From contig CANJKZ010001044.1 in assembly GCA_947471745.1 (NCBI GenBank), positions 248,001 through 312,000 on the forward strand: a stretch of DNA of 64,000 nt. Reading direction: 5' to 3'. The position numbers were made by a program, and so were the translations under genes. The notes beneath the pieces were generated by a model. It searched no databases. It saw only the letters and a program-made list of their open reading frames with translations, and was not told the origin of the DNA. This document shows, in pieces, positions 30,941 to 41,200 of the stretch; the first letter of the stretch is position 1, and each line of letters begins with the position of its first letter. The DNA is from Closterium sp. Naga37s-1 (Eukaryota; Streptophyta; Zygnematophyceae; Desmidiales; Closteriaceae).

Positions 30941-32322
30941 GCTACCTCCCAGCCCCTCCCTTCCTGCTCCCTCCCAGCCCCTCCCTTCCTGCTCCCTCCC
31001 AGCCCCTCCCTTCCTGCTCCCTCCCAGCCCCTCCCTTCCTGCTCCCTCCCAGCCCCTCCCTTCCTGCTCCCTCCCAGCCCCTCCCTTCCTGCTCCCTCCC
31101 AGCCCCTCCCTTCCTGCTCCCTCCCAGCCCCTCCCTTCCTGCTCCCTCCCAGCCCCTCCCTTCCTGCTCCCTCCCAGCCCCTCCCTTCCTGCTCCCTCCC
31201 AGCCCCTCCCTTCCTGCTCCCTCCCAGCCCCTCCCTTCCTGCTCCCTCCCAGCCCCTCCCTTCCTGCTCCCTCCCAGCCCCTCCCTTCCTGCTCCCTCCC
31301 AGCCCCTCCCTTCCTGCTCCCTCCCAGCCCCTCCCTTCCTGCTCCCTCCCAGCCCCTCCCTTCCTGCTCCCTCCCAGCCCCTCCCTTCCTGCTCCCTCCC
31401 AGCCCCTCCCTTCCTGCTCCCTCCCAGCCCCTCCCTTCCTGCTCCCTCCCAGCCCCTCCCTTCCTGCTCCCTCCCAGCCCCTCCCTTCCTGCTCCCTCCC
31501 AGCCCCTCCCTTCCTGCTCCCTCCCAGCCCCTCCCTTCCTGCTCCCTCCCAGCCCCTCCCTTCCTGCTCCCTCCCAGCCCCTCCCTTCCTGCTCCCTCCC
31601 AGCCCCTCCCTTCCTGCTCCCTCCCAGCCCCTCCCTTCCTGCTCCCTCCCAGCCCCTCCCTTCCTGCTCCCTCCCAGCCCCTCCCTTCCTGCTCCCTCCC
31701 AGCCCCTCCCTTCCTGCTCCCTCCCAGCCCCTCCCTTCCTGCTCCCTCCCAGCCCCTCCCTTCCTGCTCCCTCCCAGCCCCTCCCTTCCTGCTCCCTCCC
31801 AGCCCCTCCCTTCCTGCTCCCTCCCAGCCCCTCCCTTCCTGCTCCCTCCCAGCCCCTCCCTTCCTGCTCCCTCCCAGCCCCTCCCTTCCTGCTCCCTCCC
31901 AGCCCCTCCCTTCCTGCTCCCTCCCAGCCCCTCCCTTCCTGCTCCCTCCCAGCCCCTCCCTTCCTGCTCCCTCCCAGCCCCTCCCTTCCTGCTCCCTCCC
32001 AGCCCCTCCCTTCCTGCTCCCTCCCAGCCCCTCCCTTCCTGCTCCCTCCCAGCCCCTCCCTTCCTGCTCCCTCCCAGCCCCTCCCTTCCTGCTCCCTCCC
32101 AGCCCCTCCCTTCCTGCTCCCTCCCAGCCCCTCCCTTCCTGCTCCCTCCCAGCCCCTCCCTTCCTGCTCCCTCCCAGCCCCTCCCTTCCTGCTCCCTCCC
32201 AGCCCCTCCCTTCCTGCTCCCTCCCAGCCCCTCCCTTCCTGCTCCCTCCCAGCCCCTCCCTTCCTGCTCCCTCCCAGCCCCTCCCTTCCTGCTCCCTCCC
32301 AGCCCCTCCCTTCCTGCTCCTT
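30941..32322 (+). repeat. 25-bp minisatellite, about 55 near-perfect copies
   Basis: Unit core AGCCCCTCCCTTCCTGCTCC plus CTCCC, repeated about 55 times with almost no variation. As 25 is not a multiple of three, all frames give the same Pro/Ser/Leu (plus) or Gly/Arg/Glu (minus) repeat, so the long ORFs here (up to 700 residues) are not genes. It lies between exon 7 copies of the neuferricin-like gene, C+T-rich on the sense strand. Confidence 0.97.
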
Positions 32323-32380
32323 CTTCCCCAATCCCCGGTCCCCATTCATCTCTCCCGCTCGTCTTGTGAGACATCTTAAG

Positions 32381-32448
32381 GCCCAAGGCCGTGGAGAAGC
32401 AATACCCCGGGTGCAACCCGTGATGGGCGCAGAACGAGGGCGGCAAGG
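32381..32448 (+). pseudogene. Exon 7 copy 4, with stop
   Basis: Reads VEKQYPGCNP, then TGA in place of the codon before WAQNEGGK; donor AAG|GTAACG. Dead by nonsense. Confidence 0.75.
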
Positions 32449-32654
32449 TAACGTGTCTCCCTCCCTGCTCTTTTCCAAGTCCTCCCTCCGCTGCGCATCT
32501 CTCCCCACCTCCCATTCCCCACTCATGGTTCTGCGTTCCTGCCTTGTTCCCCACTGCTCCCCCCTTGCTCATACTTCCCTGTTCCTCCCTCCTCGTTGCT
32601 CCTTTCTCCTCCCCGCTCCTCTCTCCGGATCAACTTCTGCGGCGTCTCACAAGG

Positions 32655-32722
32655 CCGATGCAGTGGAGACGAGGTACCCCAGATGCATTCTTTAGATTGG
32701 CTCAGAATGAGGGCGGCAAGGT
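32655..32722 (+). pseudogene. Exon 7 copy 5, decayed
   Basis: VETRYPRC followed by a deletion and frame loss; the AATGAGGGCGGCAAG end is kept. Confidence 0.7.
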
Positions 32723-32824
32723 GGTGCCTTTCTCTCCTTGCATCTACTCCCTGCCGTCTCCACCCTCCCTGCTCCTACCCCCTTCTCGCCCCTCTCTCCC
32801 CCTCCTTTCTTGTGAGGCACCCCA

Positions 32825-32892
32825 ATGCTGTGGAGACGAGGTACCCCGGGCGGGTGCAACCCGCGATGGGCTCAGAACGAGGGTGGCACGGT
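32825..32892 (+). pseudogene. Exon 7 copy 6, decayed
   Basis: VETRYPG, an extra CGGG insertion, then GGGCTCAGAACGAGGGTGGCA. Last recognisable copy before copia element A. Confidence 0.7.
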
Positions 32893-33208
32893 GCAGGCAG
32901 CCACTCTCTCTTCGCGTTCACTCCCTGCCCTGCCCTCTCCTCCCTCTCCGCTCCAACCTCCTCCCCCACTCGAGAGAGCATTGTAGTTTATAATTGTCAG
33001 TGCCACTGATTGGTGCTCTACACCATGCTTATAGTCTGAGAATTCACACACACATGAATCTCTTGTGGGTTGCATTGCATACAACGGGCAGCCTGCTGCT
33101 TGTCACACCAGCATGTGCACGTACGGTAGTCTTTTCACATTGACTGCTGTTTTGTTGAATGCTGTAGGAGTTATAAATTGTAGTGATAGACTAAACAAAA
33201 GCCCAACA
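32893..33208. other. 3' side of the neuferricin-like locus, no exon seen
   Basis: No coding exon recognised. The last 100 bases (33108-33208) match 48145-48240 on the other side of element A, so the copia element landed in a locally duplicated segment. Confidence 0.5.
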
Positions 33209-33441
33209 TGTTGGAAACAATCAACTCTGAGCGCCTCTGTCGTTTCGAAACACCAAGTCAGAAGCGAAGCGAAGCATATCGAAGCACTGGCGAGTCAACC
33301 CTCGGAGGTTCAGCAGTTGCTGGAGGTTACGCGAAAGTCAAAGGTCAGCGACTTTTGACCTGACAAGTACAGCGCGACAGCAAGGACACACAACTGACTC
33401 GTTACAGAGCAGTTGCCCGAGTCGTCACTGTATCGAACCGC

Positions 33442-34939
33442 TGTCAGAATGTTATTCTCTAGCCTGTAGTGGGGTGCTCTATAGCGAGTACAACCCATCT
33501 AGGGTTTGCTATATGTATCCTCATTGCTGCTAGTGAACTTCTCCTCTTTTGCCTAAACTTCTCTTGCCTAGCTAGGACTTACCTAGCTATGGCTCCTAAC
33601 TCTACCTACTATTTTCACATGCTATCAGAGCAGGTCGATCCCCTTGGGTCGATCCTGTGGGTGGGCTCACCACCTCACTGCTTCCGCTGCTACTGCCACT
33701 CTCTGTGTCGCACGCCCCGTGGCGTGCGACGGATTTTTCATCCCGCCGCGCGCTCGGAGCGTGCGGCGGTTTTCTGCCCGCCGTGCGCCCCGGGGCGTAC
33801 GGCGGTTCTCTGCCCGCCGTGCGCCCCGAGGCGCGCGGCGGCCTTCTGCCCCGTCGGTCCGCGCGTCGCCCCCGGGGGGCGCTTCGACGGGCGACGGGGA
33901 CCAGCCCGTCGTCCCCCGTCGCCCGTCCTGGCCAGCGCGGGCTGCGCCAGCCCCGAGCGCGGCCCGTACGGGCTGCGCCCGGCCCGCGCGCGGCCCGTAC
34001 GGGCTGCGCCAGGCCCGCGCGCGGCCCGTACGGGCTGCGCCAGGCCCGCGCGCGGCTCGGGCCGCCTGCGCGCGGTTCGTCGGGCTGTGCCAGGCCCGTG
34101 GGCGGCCCGTTCCTCTCTGTCCCTGAGCTGCTCGCTGTCCCCCATGCTTCTGACGGTGCCCCACCCCTACTGCTGCCCGTTCTCCTGAATTAGGGTTTGG
34201 GGGTGAGGAGTGTGGGGGTGGCGGTTGTGTGTTACTCCCCTTGCTCCTCCTCCTCCCTGGTCTCCCACTCCTGCAGCTGCCGCTGAGGGGGGTGGGTGTG
34301 TGGGAGCCTAGGGTTTAGGGTTTTAGGGGGGTGCGTGGGAGTGGAGCTAGGGTTTGAGCAGTGGGTGTGTGTCGAGGGTGTGGGGCAGTTGGAGGAGGTT
34401 GTGTGGAGGTACCTGTCGTGTCGCCTGCAGCGCCTGTAGTCCGTCGCCCTTGCTTCGGTAGCCAGTGAGCCTGCTGCACCAGTCGCCAGTGGGTCCGTTG
34501 CTCCTGCCGCTCTTCTATAGCCGCCGAGCCAGTTACTCCAGTAGTCCGTCGCCCTTGCTTCGGTAGCCTCTGAGTCAGCCGCTCCTGTGCCCGTGCCTCT
34601 GCAGCTTCAGTCGTTGCCTCCCATCTTCTCTACCTCCACAGCTCCTCCTCCTCCTCACTTGCCCGCTGTGATTAGCTCTAGCTTTGCTTACCTTTGTGAA
34701 CTCCTGCTCTATACCTGCTTGCTCATTGTACTGATTACACCCCACTTTGGCTATGGGGGTGTGTCAGAATGTTATTCTCTAGCCTGTAGTGGGGTGCTCT
34801 ATAGCGAGTACAACCCATCTAGGGTTTGCTATATGTATCCTCATTGCTGCTAGTGAACTTCTCCTCTTTTGCCTAAACTTCTCTTGCCTAGCTAGGACTT
34901 ACCTAGCTATGGCTCCTAACTCTACCTACTATTTTCACA
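33442..34939 (+). mobile_element. 1.5-kb non-autonomous LTR retrotransposon (LARD/TRIM-like)
   Basis: Two 178-bp LTRs (33442-33619 and 34762-34939) that read as identical, with target-site duplication ACCGC (33437-33441 and 34940-34944), inside the 5' LTR of element A. A primer-like site (TGCTATCAGAGC) and a polypurine tract (CTATGGGGGTG) are present, but no gag or pol. The internal part has GC-rich repeats with CGGCCCGTACGGGCTGCGCC cores, like the leader of D. The same polypurine tract ends elements B and C, so one of that family probably moves it in trans. Confidence 0.9.
33750..34130 (+). repeat. GC-rich repeats inside the 1.5-kb element
   Basis: Two repeat types: a roughly 30-bp CTGCCCGCCGTGCGCCCCG unit, then a unit of about 33 bp containing CGGCCCGTACGGGCTGCG (self-complementary core CCCGTACGGG). 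Open frames in all phases are artefacts. Confidence 0.8.
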
Positions 34940-37900
34940 ACCGCAACAGCAACAGTAAAACAGTTGGAACCGTATCTCTACGTATTCCTTGTACTCTTAT
35001 ATAATCTTGTATCTCTTTGCTTTAATCAATTCACTTTGCCCTCACATACCAGCGCAAGGTGGTTCAAACACTTCTCATTAAAGCTTCCGCTAATTGCAAC
35101 AAGTCCTACCCAGAGTTCAGCCCTGCAAAGATCCTAAGCGCTTTTCTCAGCCCAACATGGTATCAGAGCTAACAGGGGGAATTCAACCATTATCAAGTTA
35201 TCTACAACGTCAGAAGACATGGCAACACAAAAGGAAAGGAGCTCCTCTAACGGCTCCCCGAGTACTACTCCTACTCCACCTCCTGCCTCTGGCCTACAGA
35301 CAGAGGAGGGTACGGCAACAAGACCAAGAGCAACTTCTACTGAGACTCCTGCGAATCAATCTGCAGGCTTCGATCAGAACATGATGGAGAAGTTTTTCTC
35401 CTTCATGTCCTTCTACGAGCAACACCAACAGTCGGCACCTGCGCAGTCAAACAACAGCAACAACAACAACAACGTGACTCCAATGAGCCTTGATGGTTCA
35501 TCCTACGCACGCGGAAATCAACAGGAGCAACCTACCTTTGCTCCGTACGAGCCCCAGCGCGGCTCCGTCAGCTTTATGCCACAACCACAGCCTGCACCTG
35601 GACAAGAGAAGACACTGGACGCACTTCAAGTTCAGTCGTTGTTCGCGCACGTCTTAAAACTACAGACGTCAAGACCCTTCGACGGAAAGGACTTCTTCGC
35701 CTGGTCATTCGAGTTCGAATTGATGATGGAAGGCACGCAGATTCTTGGCTTCTTCGACGGATCCCTGCCATATCCAACACACGGCACACAATATGACAAA
35801 CAACAGTACACGTATTAGTCAATGATGGCGTACACGATTCTACTGAGGAACATCACTCCGAATCAGCAGCAGAATATTCGGTCTTACCGGGGATACGGCA
35901 ACTCCGCCGAACTCGCATACAGCCACTTGAAGAGCCTGTACCAAGCAACAGACAGCGTAAATCAGAGTCGGTTGATGGCGCAACTGACAACAGTCGAGAT
36001 GAAACCAGGCGAAAAGGGAATGGCGTATATCAGCCGCTGCCGCGAACTACGCGACAAACTCCTTCGATGCGGAGGGTCAATCTCCGAAGAAGCCTTCGTC
36101 ACAGTTGTCATCACTGGACTTGGTCCTCATTGGCGCTCCACTCGAGCCATTCTTCAAGCTCATGGGAAGATTTCCGAAGCAGCACTCTGCGCCGAAATTC
36201 ACGCCGAGCAGCAAGACATGGACCTGCAAGAGGAGCGGCACAAGAAGAAAACGTCAGTTCCCGAATTTGCGTTCCACACTCAGCGACGCTACAACAACAA
36301 CAACAACACCCGACATCAACCAAAGCCTGTACCTCCGTTCTGCCATCTCTGCAAGACGTCAGGACATCCGCACACACACTGCCCGAATCGACAACAATCA
36401 ACACCGCCACAGCGACAGCTTCGACCTTCAAGCAGCCAAGTCGCTTCAATACAAGCGAACCCCACCGCTCAAGTTCAAACGACATCAACGGGACCACCTG
36501 CACAAGGAGCAAGGAATATCGTCAGTTGTATGGCAAGACTGAGCGACTCCCGTATCACCGAGTCACCGCCACACTACTCACCGGAAGAGCAACACAACAC
36601 CACACCTCGCCGCGAGTCACTTCAACCGAACCCAAGGTACGCAGCCATCGCCCAAAGCGAGCCATACGGAAAAGATACTTGGTTCTTGGATAGCTGCTGC
36701 GGGCAACATATGTGCTCCTCGGGACGTTTCGTTCAGCGCGAGCACCAACTTCAACGCGAAGTCGTCATCACCGTCGCCAACAATCAGAACCTGCGCACAC
36801 GACGACAAGGCGTGGTTCAACTTCAGTCAAGGGAGACAAACGTTATACTGCAGATGTCAAAAGTATTAATCGCGGAGGGACTTGGCTACAACTTACTGAG
36901 CGTCAGCCAGCTGATGGCGAAAGGCATCCACCTTGAAGCAGATAGCACCACTCAGGAGTTCAAGTTGTACCACGGAAGAGGAGGTCTCTACATCGGCAAG
37001 GCAGTTCTGAAGAACAACGTCTTCGTTCTCGGCTTCGTCCCAGACCTTGGCACAGCTGACAGCGACGGGATTGTCACCTTCACTTCCTGGACACATCCAC
37101 CGGATCTTGACCCCAACTTCAGCCCCGAAGGATTCTGGTACTCGCACACCATTCCTGAAGCAGAAAGAACAAGAGCGTTAGCGACAATTCAACATTCGGC
37201 AGCAGCAGAGACAACATCGGCAGCAGCAGATACAACATCGGCAGCAGCAGAGACAACAACGGCAGCATCAGAGACAACATCAGCAGCAGCAAAGACAACA
37301 ACGGCAGCAGCAGAGACAACAACGGCAGCAACAGAGACAACGGTAACAGCAGTGGTAACATCAACACCAATCACTGGTCCTTCAACGGCACCGATCTTCG
37401 TCGATGACACACCACCGACACCCGCACAGCAGCTAAACCCGGCATGACGAGAAGTTCATCGAAGCGCCAACTTCTACTCCAACTCCGACATGTACCGACG
37501 TTCACCCGGACACCGCGCCAGCGAAGAAATCTGGCATGCACGGATGGGACACCCGAGCAACACAACGTTAAACAACACGATAAGAGGAGGATTGCTCGAC
37601 AAAGACTCGCTCCTACTACACGACGGGAGAGAACTCCAACGAGTAAAAGGAACGTGCTTCACATGTCCTGAAGCTGACTTACCGCATCAGCCGTTTGTCC
37701 CTCACCACAACCCGAGTGCACCAGCATACGCACCGCTCGAAAAGGTGTACAGCGACATCCTGTACAATCGCGTACCAGGACAAGGAGCTTACAACTACAC
37801 CATCACCTTCATCGACGCTGCCACTCGATGCGTTTGGCACCTGAACCTTTCGAGTCGCGACATGGCTTTCGAAGCATTCGTCGCCTGGCTTCCAGCAGCA

Positions 37901-38274
37901 GAACTGTTAGAATGTAGAACTGAACGAGAAATGTGTGAAACTAGGCAGCAGGGTGATACAAGTAGGAAACCCTAACAATGTTGTACCCCCTAAGGCTAAA
38001 CCCACTATAGCCTACACAATATGAACATGTATAATGTTTGACACACCCCCATAGGCTAAGTGGGAGACAACCAGATGGTCACAAGACCAGTCAAAGCAAA
38101 GCAAAGCAAGCTCAGGGTGGATCTCAAGGAAACCACACAAATTTCGAGCACAAGCAAGTGGTCACAAGACCAGTTCACATGCAGTTTGATAATATAACAA
38201 GAGGTACAGTGATCACAACCTAACAAGAGTAAACATGCAGGTATATATATATAGAGATCACAGTACAAGCAGAG

Positions 38275-41200
38275 TCAAGAAGTGAGCAAGTGAGGGAGAG
38301 TAGGCACAAGGCCTAGAACAGTACAGAAACGCTGATGGTCACAAGGCTGAAGCGCCTTGGTGAACACATCAGCAGTGTTGGCCCGAGTGGCCACGTAACG
38401 CAAACAAAGCTGACCACGCTGCTGCAGCTCTCGAGCAAGGAAGTAGCGCAGAGCGATGTGCTTCGTCCTGTGCTCCAGTCTGTGCTCCTCACACAAGGCA
38501 ATGGCGGCCTTGTTGTCAACGTACAGCACTGGAGGAGAACGAGGCCGCTCTCCCAGGTCGGTCAGCAGGTAGGTGAGGCAGCGTAACTCCTGTGCAGCCA
38601 TGGCTGTGGCGTAGATCTCAGCCTCACAACTGGAGCTGAGAACAGAAGAAGAGCGAGTAGAACGCCAAGAAACTGAACCAGAGCCAAGGCTGAAGGTGTA
38701 ACCCAGAGACGACCGCTGCGTAGCCTGGTCGTCAGCCCAAGAAGCGTCTGAGTGACCCGTGAGGACAACGTCGCTCCGACCTCCAAGCACGAGCCCCATG
38801 CCCGAAGTACTGCACAAGTAGCGCAACACCCTCTTAGCGGCATCCATGTGCTCCTTCCGGTGACGGCCGGGAGCGACATAGCGTGCTAGGATGCTAAGAG
38901 GGTATGCCAGGTCAGGTCGAGTGCAGGTCATCAGGTACATGAGGCACCCCACAAGCTCTGGATACGGGCCACTCGGCTCTACGGACTCATCCGAAGGCAG
39001 AGCTGAGAGCGAGTGACCGGTAGGCAGAGGAGTGGGCTGAGGCGAGGAGTACGTGAAGCGGAAGCGCTGAAGGACCTGCTGCACCATGTGTGACTGAGTC
39101 AAGGTGATGGTGCGCTGTGCTCTGTCCCGGGTGATCCGCAAGCCAAGATAGCTTGTCAGCTCACCCAGGTCTGTGCACGTGTGTCTCTTCTGCAGCTCCG
39201 ACTTCACGTGGGCGAGTGCCTCAGTGTCAGCAGTAGCAAAGACCAAGTCGTCTACGTAAACAAGAACGTAGAACGGCGGCAGAGTGGTGTCGGTGCGTAG
39301 AAACAGCGACGGGTCAGCAGTAGAAGGAGCAAACCCAAGAGCAGCAAGAGTAGTCCTCAGTGTGTCGTGCCACTCACGGGGTGCCTGGCGGAGACCGTAG
39401 ACTGGCCGCCGGAGGCTCCACTGGGTACCAGGAGGGAACGACCCAGTGAAGCCAGGTGGGTGGCGCAGCCAAATCTCCTCGTGCAGGCTGCCCTGTAAGA
39501 ACGCAGTGCTGAAGTCAAGAGAGTGGAGCTCGTAGTCACGCTGAGCAGCGACGTGCAGCAGAACCCGAAGAGTGGTCATCTTCGGGGTCGGAGAGAAGGT
39601 CTGGAAGAAGTCAACTCCCTCTCGCTGACTGAAGCCTCGTGCAACGTAACGCGCCTTGAAGACAGGCGGAGAACCCGGCGGCCGCTTCACCCTGAAAATC
39701 CACATGCCACTGACGATGTTCACCCCAGGTGGGGGAACCTCGTCGACGTAGGTGCCTGTGGACTTCCAGGAAGCCATCTCTGCGTCCATGGCTGTCTGCC
39801 ACTGAGAGGAGTAGGGACCCTCCATCGCCTCTGCGTAGGAGCGTGGGGTCGGGATGTCTGGTGCATCCGGGTCTCCCTCAGGGGCAACTAGCATGGACAC
39901 GAGATGAGGCAAAGCAGCGGCAAAGCACTCAAACTCCTCCTGTCTGTCCTCAAGGACGTCCGTGCCAAGAGCACACTCACCCCCGACAGGCGGAGGACAG
40001 ACAGACTCAGACTCAGACTCAGCAACAAGGCTAGCGGCGTAGTCTAGACGACAGGCAGCAGCAAAGTCAACAAGCTCAGCGACTAGAGCAGACGCAGCAG
40101 AGGACTCAAAGGAAGGGTCAGTGATAGCAGTGGCAAGGAGACGCGTGACAGTAGGACTGGCAGCACGAAGAGAGTCAGACTCCGGGTCAGCAAGAGCAGG
40201 AAGAGAGGACGCTGGTGGAGACGGCAGTGGGACACGCTGTGGAGCAGTAGAGGGACGCAGGGTCATATAGTGAGTGCCAAGGACAGGAGGATGACGCTGA
40301 CGTGGAACACGACGACCAGCGCGGACAGCGCGGACAGGCGACTCTGGACGCGACTCAGACGACTCTGGACGAGGCTCAGGCGACGGAGGACGAGACTCAG
40401 GCTCACGACGCTCCGTAAGACCTCCCGTCGGCGCAGTGTAGGGAGAAGGACCAGGAAGTGGAGAGACTGGCTGTAACTGTGACTGCGACTGGACAAGCGG
40501 TGGACTCAGTAGGGGAGGAGTAGGACCAGGAGAGGGCGGAAGGCCAAGAACCTGCTGAAGGAGCGGGACGTAGTACGGCCGTGGCCGCTCAGCACCTCCA
40601 GCTCCAACCCCCTCAGCAGGGCCAGTCCCAGCAGCTCCAGCAGCACCGCCAGCAGCAGCAGGGTCCCCAGCAGCTCCAGTACCAGCAGCACCTCCAGCAG
40701 TGCTAGCAGCACCACCAGCAGCAGCAGCACCTCCAGCAGCTCTAGCAGCACCAGTACCAGCAGCACCTCCAGCAGCGCCAGCAGCACCGCCAGCAGCAGC
40801 AGTACCACCAGAAGCTCCAGTAGCTCCAGCACCAGTAGCACCTCCAGCAGCGCCAGCAGCACCAGCAGCACCTCCAGCAGCGCCAGCCGCACCGCCAGCA
40901 GCAGCAGCACCTCCAGCAGCTCCAGCAGCACCAGAACCAGTAGTACCTCCAGCAGCGCCAGCAGCACCTCCAGCAGCAGCAGTACCTCCAGCAGCTCCAG
41001 CAGCACCAGCAGCACCTCTAGCAGCGCCAGCCGCACCGCCAGCAGCAGCAGCACCTCCAGTAACTCCAGAAGCTCCAGAGTCCACGACACCAGGAGCGCC
41101 ACTCCGGAGACTGCAGCGCCTAGCGTACCACTCTCGGAGCTGCTGGGGAGAGGGGAGCTCCCGCCTAGGAGGGGAAGCACTAGCACCAGCTCCGGCACCA

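Noticed and set aside
30950..32320. CRISPR-like regular repetition
   Set aside because: Units abut with no unique spacers, and the context is a eukaryotic intron.
30593..32695. Open frames of 460-700 residues on both strands
   Set aside because: They come from a 25-bp tandem repeat that stays open in every frame; the sequence lies within introns and dead exon copies.
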